From the NCBI GenBank assembly GCA_020431945.1, contig JAGQHH010000019.1:1-8331 (forward strand): DNA of 8,331 bases, in the 5' to 3' direction. Positions 1 to 7,600 of the stretch are shown piece after piece. The position numbers and the translations under genes were made by a program. The DNA is from Cyanobacteria bacterium HKST-UBA02. GTDB lineage: Bacteria; Cyanobacteriota; Vampirovibrionia; Obscuribacterales; Obscuribacteraceae. Below the pieces are notes generated by a model. The model worked only from the letters and a program-made list of their open reading frames with translations, had not been told where the DNA came from and did not search any database. The stretch's first letter is position 1. Every line of letters begins with the position of its first letter.

Positions 1-2829
1 ATTCACTTCCGTGGGTTGGAAAGCAGGTTTGAGAAGATTGAGCCAGCGCAGATGCTGCTCTCTCACCTGATCATAAAACCAGTAGTTCTCTTCTCCCTTT
101 CTTTCAAAGTATCTTTCAGTGGCCTGGGTGAGAACGCACCAGGTGATACCGGTAATATTACCGGAGCGGGCTCGACCACCAATTACCCTCTGAATTTCAT
201 GAATGATCTGGGCCCGGAAATGAACCAGTTGGGTCAGATCCTTCAAGGTAGACAATACATATCTATTATAGACCTGCCGGAAAAGAGGATCATCAGCCAC
301 CGGAATCGCTGTATCAAGAATAGCAGCGTCACATCGGTGAAGACAGAAATTACATCCCAGGTGGCGATCGAATTTCCCAACAATGTCGAGCCCTTTCATG
401 GCGTCTCGCACAACCTGATCCGATTCTGCTGGTGTTTCCGGTGGTGGCACCTCTTTGGTTTTATCAAATACAATCTGTAGATGGAAAGGTTGTTCCATTT
501 TTTCAGCATAAACCAGGGCTCGCCCCTGGCCAAGCGCGGTGGCGTGCCTCTTCTGAATATCATCAAGGTTCATCGCACCACCCATGGAATCACGGTCATC
601 AACGGCAACAATCCGGTGCATGACTTTCAAGTTGGTGTTTTTAAGAGCTTCTGGTGCCAGTTTGTTGGGAATCTGGTCAGCAATGATGAAGCCCTGTCCA
701 TAGGATCGAATTTCAGCAAGCATGTTGGTAAAGAATTCTACCGCTTTACCTGCCGGGTTAGCCGAGTCACCACTCTGGGCTGTGGGAACATTTTTCAAGA
801 GACGGTGAGCCTCTTCGATGAGCATGACATGCTGGAGGTTGTCGTGCGGACCCAGAGCTTCCCTGTATTCATAGAGAAAGACCAGGAGCATACCCATGAG
901 GAAGGATTTCTCGGAGTCTTCCGAAACCATTTTGAGTTCGATAACCGTAGGCCGCTTGAAAAGAGCTTCCGGAGGAATAGAGCGCCTGGTGTTGAGCATC
1001 TGCCCCTTACCGCCGATGAGCAGAGAGCCGATCCTGGCTTTGAGAGCCGCCTGGACGTCCGGTCCGATCCTCTCCGAATAGCCGAAACTCTCGACAACCG
1101 GATCGATGATCTCGTAGAGATCCTTCATGGTCGGATAGATCTCGGAAGGACAATCCGGATCGCCGGGCATCATGCCTGGCGGCAGACGGCGGTTGGTGTT
1201 GTTGACCAGGTCCCAGCCCCGGACGTTATAGATCTCGTTGAGCGCTTTCTCCAGAACCTGGGGCATCGGAGAATACATCTCGAAACTGGCGTTGAACACC
1301 GACTTGAGAGCGTCGAGGTGGGTCTGGACTTTCACTCCCTTCATGATCTCGAATGGGTTCAGACGGAATGGGCTCACCGTCTCGTCACCCAGGGAGAACG
1401 CCTGACCGACCCCCTTGAAAGTCTCTGACATCAGCATCATATGCCGGTATTCAGACTTGGCTGGCTCGATAACCATGAACGGGATTTTGTAATTCCATAA
1501 CTGCCCGAGCAAATAGAAGCAGGTGTTGGTTTTACCACCGCCGGTGACACCACATACGATCGTGTGCTTCTGCAATGCGTCCACATCGATATGGTAGAGG
1601 TTGCCCGTATCCATGCCCCGATCGAGAATGTTGCCGATTGCAATCGTCCTGGTCGGGTCTTTCGGTGGAATCGGCGCAAGGCTGAACTCCGCCGAGCGCC
1701 GGATCCGGAAGCCCGGCATCTCGCGCTTGGGAAGATGCACGAAAGCGGAAAGAGTACGAGAGGATAAAGGCGACAGGAATTTGTATTCGAGAAGCTCCTG
1801 GAAGATCTCGTCACTGCGCTTGTTCCGGAGAAGCCCGAATTGCTGGATATGCGGTCCCAGCCCTTTGATCTCGTGCGTGCGCAGCGGGGTGGGGCGGCTC
1901 GTCTCATCTACATAGGTGGCACGAATAAGCGATTGCAGGCGGACGAAAACCGAGCGATCGGCAGCAAAGAAATAAACGCCGGTGAGCCACATCCCCACCG
2001 CGGTACCGAGTTGTATGTGCTTGAGATAGGAGTCCTGCAGCTCGAGATAGTACTTGATCCTTCGCTTTTTCTCGGGGTCTTCGTTCTCCTGGGCACGCTG
2101 GATCTGATCGACGATCAAGAATTCTTCTTTGCTGACTTTGTGATTGGGAATCGGTATTGCCAGGACGAGAAATCCGAAGTCGTGACCCTGAAGACCGTTG
2201 GCAAGCCTCTCGATCTGCTCTGACTCTATGGTGTCTCCGGCAGTCGATTTGAGTGCCGGGATGCCGGTAACCAGACCGCAATGACGCGCGAGAGGCGCGA
2301 CCTGCTCCTGCAGCTGCTCGGAGTCGAAGGGCTCGCTTGCAATGTCTACGCCATTGTAGACACTGTGCATGATCGACTTGAGACTGTCATACGAGACCAT
2401 CTTGGAGCTCTCGCCATCGCCGTTGGTGCCATCTCCGGGAATCTGCACACCCATGTAATACTTGACACCGGTCTTGCTTCCAAGAACGAGAAAGGCCAGG
2501 TTGGCCTTCTGGCTGTGCAAGCCGGTAAGCGCATCCTCGCTGAGGTACATCCGCTTGGGAGGCTTGCTCGGGTCCTGGTCCTGCCCCTGCTGCGGCTGAT
2601 TCTGTTGCTGGTTCTTTTCACGCTCGATGTCCCAGGACCTCAAAACACCGTCTATGCGCACAAAGGTCATATCGGGTATAGGCCAGCTCGTCAGGCTCGA
2701 CGCATCTACCGGCCGGACGTCGAGCTCGTCGAGATCGTACCGACGCAAGTCGGCTATCTTCTCTTCCCAGATATTCCGATCTCTCGGTGTCATAACCATT
2801 TGTAGCGGGTCCCCGAACCGGTGGCTCAT
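1..2829 (-). CDS. HerA/VirB4-like soluble ATPase (DUF87-type core), 3' end outside the window
   Basis: One frame is open from ATG 2829 to the left edge, 943 residues with no stop; TAG at 2841-2839 closes the frame upstream. ATG 2799, with GGGGA ten bases before it, is an alternative start. Residues 71-92 are a Gln-rich linker. Residues about 95-390 include GIPALKS and LSPLSSRTLSAFVHLP, a pattern I associate with HerA/VirB4-like N-terminal regions. The ATPase core has HTIVCGVTGGGKTNT (Walker A 427-434), VIEPAKSEYR (453-462), Walker B MLIEEAHRLL (E672/E673), ADQIPNKLAPE (717-727) and MHRIVAVDDRD, where R739 is a candidate arginine finger. A CxxCxxxC motif (C826, C829, C833) and a helical C-terminal region follow. 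No membrane helix or signal peptide is evident, so it is probably cytosolic or peripheral. The family comprises hexameric DNA translocases and secretion ATPases. Adjacency to a second, membrane-bound ATPase suggests a shared machine. Which branch (HerA, VirB4 or DptH-like) it belongs to cannot be settled by eye. Confidence 0.88.
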   Translation of the reverse strand, partial: MSHRFGDPLQMVMTPRDRNIWEEKIADLRRYDLDELDVRPVDASSLTSWPIPDMTFVRIDGVLRSWDIEREKNQQQNQPQQGQDQDPSKPPKRMYLSEDALTGLHSQKANLAFLVLGSKTGVKYYMGVQIPGDGTNGDGESSKMVSYDSLKSIMHSVYNGVDIASEPFDSEQLQEQVAPLARHCGLVTGIPALKSTAGDTIESEQIERLANGLQGHDFGFLVLAIPIPNHKVSKEEFLIVDQIQRAQENEDPEKKRRIKYYLELQDSYLKHIQLGTAVGMWLTGVYFFAADRSVFVRLQSLIRATYVDETSRPTPLRTHEIKGLGPHIQQFGLLRNKRSDEIFQELLEYKFLSPLSSRTLSAFVHLPKREMPGFRIRRSAEFSLAPIPPKDPTRTIAIGNILDRGMDTGNLYHIDVDALQKHTIVCGVTGGGKTNTCFYLLGQLWNYKIPFMVIEPAKSEYRHMMLMSETFKGVGQAFSLGDETVSPFRLNPFEIMKGVKVQTHLDALKSVFNASFEMYSPMPQVLEKALNEIYNVRGWDLVNNTNRRLPPGMMPGDPDCPSEIYPTMKDLYEIIDPVVESFGYSERIGPDVQAALKARIGSLLIGGKGQMLNTRRSIPPEALFKRPTVIELKMVSEDSEKSFLMGMLLVFLYEYREALGPHDNLQHVMLIEEAHRLLKNVPTAQSGDSANPAGKAVEFFTNMLAEIRSYGQGFIIADQIPNKLAPEALKNTNLKVMHRIVAVDDRDSMGGAMNLDDIQKRHATALGQGRALVYAEKMEQPFHLQIVFDKTKEVPPPETPAESDQVVRDAMKGLDIVGKFDRHLGCNFCLHRCDAAILDTAIPVADDPLFRQVYNRYVLSTLKDLTQLVHFRAQIIHEIQRVIGGRARSGNITGITWCVLTQATERYFERKGEENYWFYDQVREQHLRWLNLLKPAFQPTEVN

Positions 2830-2978
2830 CGACTGAGCCTAGTAAGCGTCAATAAATAATATACATCTAAACTTACAAAAAGGCTCTCATTATCTATCTT
2901 ATGCCCGTTTTTATCTTGCCAGCCCGTGTTCATCCGCCTTCTTTCGAACAGTCCGCCCGGCTTATCGGTCGTACCGAC
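2830..2978 (-). promoter_or_regulatory. Intergenic region with an AT-rich island, possible promoter for the soluble ATPase
   Basis: This 149-base gap is the only non-coding stretch of any length in the window. Bases 2847-2881 are strongly AT-rich compared with the flanks. On the minus strand they read through TGTATATTAT, which resembles a -10 element, about 30 bases before the ATG; I find no convincing -35 box at the usual spacing. I see no clear intrinsic terminator after the preceding gene: the T5 run at 2877-2881 follows no GC-rich stem. The genes may therefore be co-transcribed, with an extra start or control site here. Confidence 0.3.
2835..2886. repeat. Imperfect inverted repeat just upstream of the soluble ATPase start
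   Basis: On the plus strand the left arm is GAGCCT-a-GTAAG (2835-2846) and the right arm is CTTAC-aaaa-AGGCTC (2872-2886). The eleven pairing bases fall into blocks of six and five, separated by an unequal internal loop, around a 25-base AT-rich centre. In the transcript of the downstream gene the second arm ends five bases before ATG 2829 and contains the only Shine-Dalgarno-like bases (AGG, 2839-2841). It could be an operator or an RNA hairpin limiting translation. Chance occurrence is possible. Confidence 0.45.
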
Positions 2979-4607
2979 TCATCTGCGCAAGCGGCTGGAG
3001 CCGGCTATCTGACTCCGGACGAACATGATCACGCTCATCAAGAGGGCCAGAGCTACGCCTATGCCGATAAAGAGGACTTGATTGCCTCCGGGCAATGCCA
3101 GCCCTGATATCGGCTCCTGGCTTATGGTAGCGGACCAGGAGCCGTGCACATCGGCGAAACGACCGAGGTTCAAAGTGCCGTTCTCGCTGCTCAGACGGGT
3201 GCGGAACTCGCCCCGGGCAATAGCACCGCTCTCATCCTGGCCAGGAGGAAGTAACGTGCCGATGAATTCGATAGGGAAAGGATGGGCTCGACCGTCATTC
3301 AAGTCGTATTGCTTGCGAAAGTCAATCCGCCCCTGCTCCTCGCTCGACAGATTGCCGATCACAGAATATTTGCCGCCTTCATCGCTGCCCACAGACTCGA
3401 GCTCGCTTCCTCTCAGCTTCATGCTGGTGCCGAACTGGTAGAACTCCACGGGTCCGCCTTCGGTCTCAGCCACCAGGCGGAAATTCCAGCGGCCTGTGTA
3501 CGGGGTGGCCTGCTCGCCGGCTCCATCCATAGAGCTGGACTGGGTTCCGCCCAGGAAGAAGATGGCACCGACACCGACAGCTGCCAGGATGAGTGTGGCG
3601 AAAGTCAGACCCACGAGCCGGCTGAGGATGGACGGTCCCCCTCCCCCGGAGAGCAGTGAGCCGGCAGCACCGGACTTTCGCAGCCGCCCTCTGGTCAGAT
3701 CCTCGAGAGAAGAGACATCGTAGTCTCCGGCGTTGCCCGAGGCAGGTCGAGAAGCAGCCGGGGAGACAACCGTCTTCTCGCGTGGACCTGCGGCTCTCAT
3801 ACTCTCATAGTCTTCATCGAGGGAATCGAAGTCGTATTCGGGACGCTCGCCATCGGACACGGAACCGTCACCGATACCAGAAACTGCATGCTTGAGAGCG
3901 TCTCCAAGACCTATATCTTTGCCCATTGATCCGAAACTGGACGAGGGAGCGGTATCGAATATGGCATCATTGAATCCCTCGATCTCGAACACCTCCACCG
4001 AGCCTTCACCATCCCTTCTGACGGCGTCGCTTCTTCCGGCAATGCTTTCCTTGTCCTCGAGAAGAGCGCTGGGCATGGAAAGCGAATCGGAGGTTCCCAC
4101 CCTGGCCATGCCGGCGGTGCCGGCCGTATCGGCAACTGCTTCGCCCTCCGTCGAGAGGGCAACCTGACTGTCTCCGGAGAATCCAACATTGTTCAAAACG
4201 ATAGCGCTAGCGCCTCCGCTCCGGGAGGTCACGACATTCTCGTCGAGAACCGGTCCGAAAGTCATGGATGTCGCGGTCATCACCACCGGCGGAGCCGTAG
4301 ACTCGGAACTATCACCAGACTCCTTCTTCTTGTTCTCGCCATCATCCTCGGTGCGGGGCAGGTGAATGCAATCGCCTCTGCGGCATGGCGAGTCCGAAAC
4401 CATAGCTTCGGTGCGAGCCCCTATGATTACACGCTCCAGAAGGAGATGATCGATCTTGTAGATGACGTGATCCGAAGAGCCGCCGATGTTGAAAACAGCG
4501 AGCCTTGTAGGAGAAAACTTCGAGACGATAGCACCGCATATAGAGCAGACTCGACGTCTATCTCTGATTATCGTGCCGCAAGTCTGACAAATGGAAAGGT
4601 CCAACAC
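2979..4607 (-). CDS. Zinc-ribbon membrane protein with a GRW domain resembling that of the upstream ATPase
   Basis: A 542-residue protein starts at GTG 4607 (the next codon, TTG, is an alternative) and stops at TGA 2981-2979. The start is supported by two CxxC knuckles immediately after it (C7, C10, C21, C24), which look like a zinc ribbon; a later start would lose them. A further CRRGDC pair sits at 75-80. Residues about 82-325 are Ser/Ala/Glu/Asp-rich and probably disordered. Membrane helices are predicted at about 328-353 and 508-531. Between them, residues 370-496 form a domain resembling the one in the preceding gene (GRW, RIDFRKQYD, GSW landmarks). Expected topology is zinc ribbon inside, GRW domain outside, short tail inside. 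The gene begins 13 bases after the preceding stop, so co-transcription is likely; the Shine-Dalgarno sequence is weak. I do not recognise a named family. A structural or regulatory partner of the ATPase is an inference from the shared domain and spacing. Confidence 0.85.
   Translation of the reverse strand: MLDLSICQTCGTIIRDRRRVCSICGAIVSKFSPTRLAVFNIGGSSDHVIYKIDHLLLERVIIGARTEAMVSDSPCRRGDCIHLPRTEDDGENKKKESGDSSESTAPPVVMTATSMTFGPVLDENVVTSRSGGASAIVLNNVGFSGDSQVALSTEGEAVADTAGTAGMARVGTSDSLSMPSALLEDKESIAGRSDAVRRDGEGSVEVFEIEGFNDAIFDTAPSSSFGSMGKDIGLGDALKHAVSGIGDGSVSDGERPEYDFDSLDEDYESMRAAGPREKTVVSPAASRPASGNAGDYDVSSLEDLTRGRLRKSGAAGSLLSGGGGPSILSRLVGLTFATLILAAVGVGAIFFLGGTQSSSMDGAGEQATPYTGRWNFRLVAETEGGPVEFYQFGTSMKLRGSELESVGSDEGGKYSVIGNLSSEEQGRIDFRKQYDLNDGRAHPFPIEFIGTLLPPGQDESGAIARGEFRTRLSSENGTLNLGRFADVHGSWSATISQEPISGLALPGGNQVLFIGIGVALALLMSVIMFVRSQIAGSSRLRR
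3120..3500 (-). other. GRW domain of the zinc-ribbon membrane protein
   Basis: Residues 370-496 lie between the two membrane helices. They match the membrane ATPase domain at TGRWNFRLV, a Phe-x-x-x-Gly turn, GGKYSVIGNL, GRIDFRKQYD, HPFPIEFIGTL, an ARGEF strand where the other copy has NGGW, and a closing GSWSATI where the other has SGRF. Order and spacing agree through the whole domain with small insertions (for example about four extra residues before GGKYSVIG). I read the two as diverged homologues; the RIDF[KR]K-x-YD block is the best-conserved piece. Confidence 0.6.
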
Positions 4608-4620
4608 CCCTGACCCGGAT

Positions 4621-7600
4621 TTACGCTACGTCCCTGTCACTCTTCTTCTTTTTCTTCTTCCCGCCATCCTCTGATAGATCGGCGACTGCATGCATCTTCT
4701 CCACGAGCTTGCGATCGATTTTACGCTCGGGGATGTCCTTGAAGTCATGTGCCTTGAGCTTGAAAGTACCGGCAACGGTGCCTACCCTGTAACAGAAGAA
4801 TGTCTGCTCTTCCTGACCGACAATCCTGTCGATATTGAGTTTCTCTTCGTCCATGATCAGCTCGAACTGGGGAGATGTATTCACTTTATTGAAGAAGTTC
4901 TGAATGGTCTGGTGTTTGATCTTTCGGCCGTCGACCCTGAACATCTGCGGACCGAGCATGTCGCCGTCCTTTTTGGCGAGAGCGAAAACACAGAGCGTTC
5001 CCATATTGATGATGAGCTGGCTTCGGTAATCCTCGGGAAGATGCTGCAGGGTCTTGAGGCAGCCCACGAAACCGACCTGATACCGCTTCGTCTCCGAGGT
5101 CAGGTTCTCGATGGTTTCTTTCTCGATGAAGTTATCCATCTCATCGATGTAGAGAGCAACCGGTCGCTCCTCGGTCTCGCGCTTGCCCTTGCAGAAAGAC
5201 ATAGCCGCCTGCTGAAGACCGGTAACGATTAAGCTTCCCAGGAGATTGGCGTTCTGGTCCAGCTCTCCTTGAGGAACTTTGACAATCAAAATCTTCTTCT
5301 CCGAGATGATATCGCGCAACTTGAGATCGCTCACAGGCTTGGTGAGGATCGGTCGGATGCGTCCGTCCGAGAGCATCGGTCCCACCCTGTTGAGGATCGG
5401 CTCCACCCAGTTGATCCACTGGTCGGTACGGGCGAGCTTTTTGTACTGATTCCAGGTCTCGAGAATAGTGATGTACTCGGTCTTCTCATTCTTGCGCCTT
5501 TCTACGGACTCCAGCATGATATCGCGGAAATCGTTGTCCTGGAGAAGATTAGGCAAATCGGTAAGGGTCCTGCCGTTGACCATGAGGAGCAGAGCCGCGT
5601 TACGAAGGATGTTGGCGGTCTGAGCGTTCCACTGGCTCTGGGCTCCCGGGGGCTCGGTATAGATTGCTTTGAAACCATGGACGATGGCGGAAGAGGCTGC
5701 CTGCAGATCACCGTCATCCGGCATCTCCAGGGGATTATAGGCAACCGAGCCGCCCTTGTAGGTCGGGTCTACCAGCATCACTCTCTTGGCGAATTCGCGG
5801 CCCTCCGGCTGGGCGGCGATCCATTCGATGATCAGATCAGAGAGCTGTCCATCGGAGTCTATGACGACCACAGCCCTGTCCTTGGACTTGATATCGTGAG
5901 TCACCATGCCGGCAATCAGCCTGGTCTTGCCCTTGTCGCCGCTGCCGATCAGGAGTATGTGCGGATTCTGAGTCCTGATATCGGCCGGAAGATTCAGCTG
6001 TGTCGGGGTGAACGGCCACCACCAAGCCCACTCCAGACGTTTGCCGAAGGGCACCGCCCCCGGAGTCAGGCGCTTGCCGAGCTCGCGGACCATCTTCATG
6101 TGCTGCGGCTTGAACTGGGAGGGAATGTACTTTTGCTTTTCCCAGACGTTCATTTTGCCTGCCGGACCGAAAAGCATCAGGAAGAACAAGAAGATGGCGG
6201 CGCCGGCACCGATACAGCAGAGGGCAATGGTAAGGAAAAGATTCTGGGTGGCCTGGATCTTGGTCTGCCCGTGACCGGGGCTCAGACCAGACAGCGGGTT
6301 GCCGATATTGGGTCCGCCCAGCTTGGGAAGACTGGGAATGCCGGGCATAGGCACCGGGTTAGTCGCCACCGTGGTGGTTTGCGCCACCAGCTGCTTGGCC
6401 TGGAATCGACCGGAGATCGGCACCATGCGAGCAGGATTGTAGATACTGTTCTCGAAGCCTTCACGTTTATGTGATTTCCAGCCGCCGTTCGCCATGAAGA
6501 GATTGCTGTCCCCCTGCTGCTCGAGCCTGGCCGAATAGATCATGGGCTCGGTGATGGCACCTTTTCGCTTCGCATCTTTGTCGTAGACCTTTTTGAAGTC
6601 GATGCGGTCAGGCGGCTGAAGTATTCCAGCAATCTCGAACATACCGAGACCGTCCTGACCCTGACCGGCAAACTGCGCGCCGGTCTGATTGATCATCATC
6701 TGAGATTGGAATGGCTGTTTGCCCGAGAAAGTCACCACCTGCCAGCGACCGCCTACCACCGGGAATCCACTGGGATCGAGAGAAGCGTTCTGCGGCTGCC
6801 CGGGCTGACCGGGCATAGGTCCGGGCTGTCCGCCCAGTCCGGGTAGCCGTTTGCCGAAACTGAGCGCGCTCTGCGGTCCCTGTTGCTGTGGAGCCCTGGC
6901 CATCTGCTGCGGCATCCCCGGGTTGACGCCAGGATTGGGCATCTGCTGAGCCTGCTGAGGCTGTCCGCCACCACCGGTGAGCGCTGAGAAAAAGGTCATA
7001 CACCAGCCCGGAATCTGAACAAGGATGAACACTCCCACAGCGACAAGCACTACAGCAGTCTTGCGAGTCACATTCTGACCGGCGAGATTGACGTCGCCTT
7101 CCATCCAGTCGATTACTCCACCGGCACCGCCTGATTCTTCGTCGTCTTCTTCGTCGTCCTTGTCTTTTTTCGATTTCACCGCCTGAGGCTTGATCGTGTT
7201 GCCAGAGAAGCTGCGGCGCTTGGGCCTGGGACCGCCAGTCTCGAGCTCTTCCTCCTCGCTCTCTTCCTCTTCGTCGTCGAGGCTGGTGCTCGGACGTGCT
7301 TTCACGCCACGAGGCATGGCGACCTTTGGACGTTCGTCCTTCTCTTCGTCCTCCGCCCATGGTTTAGAAACCGGCGGCTCGTCAGCGACTCTCAATACAG
7401 GCGGCTCTTCCCGCACAGCGGTCGCCTCGAGGGGAGGCGTTTCAGGCATGCTTTCCGCCTGCATCTCGGTCTTGCTTACCGGAGAGCCGGAAAAGAAGTC
7501 GAAGGCATCATCTCCTGACGAACCGGAAGTGAAAGATTCGCTGGAGGAAGACATCGAGGTGGAGGCGATGGGATTCTGGCTCCCGGACTTGTCTTCTCCG

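Noticed and set aside
481..1428. A 315-codon open frame on the plus strand
   Set aside because: It is antisense to the soluble ATPase, which is continuous and motif-rich in the minus frame. No family features are visible.
1..2829. Possible pseudogene, because only short stop-bounded frames are seen in this part
   Set aside because: Reading the minus strand codon by codon from ATG 2829 to base 1 gives no stop. The gene is intact as far as visible and merely lacks its 3' end in the window.
2965..2977. Short palindrome TCGGT-CGT-ACCGA just after the stop of the zinc-ribbon gene, as a terminator
   Set aside because: The stem is only five base pairs with a three-base loop, and no T-run follows it.
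4360..4490. FHA-like reading of residues about 40-85 in the zinc-ribbon protein (LLLERVIIGAR followed by a Cys pair)
   Set aside because: Only a faint resemblance to the first FHA strands; the conserved Ser-x-x-His and Asn positions are not found.
5269..6474. A 401-codon open frame on the plus strand
   Set aside because: It lies antisense to the ATPase core, whose minus-strand frame carries clear Walker motifs; its own translation has no recognisable domain. It is a by-product of codon bias.
6608..7360. A 250-codon minus-strand frame rich in Arg, Gly and Ser
   Set aside because: It overlaps the large ATPase gene in another frame, and its composition is just the frame-shifted reading of low-complexity codons.
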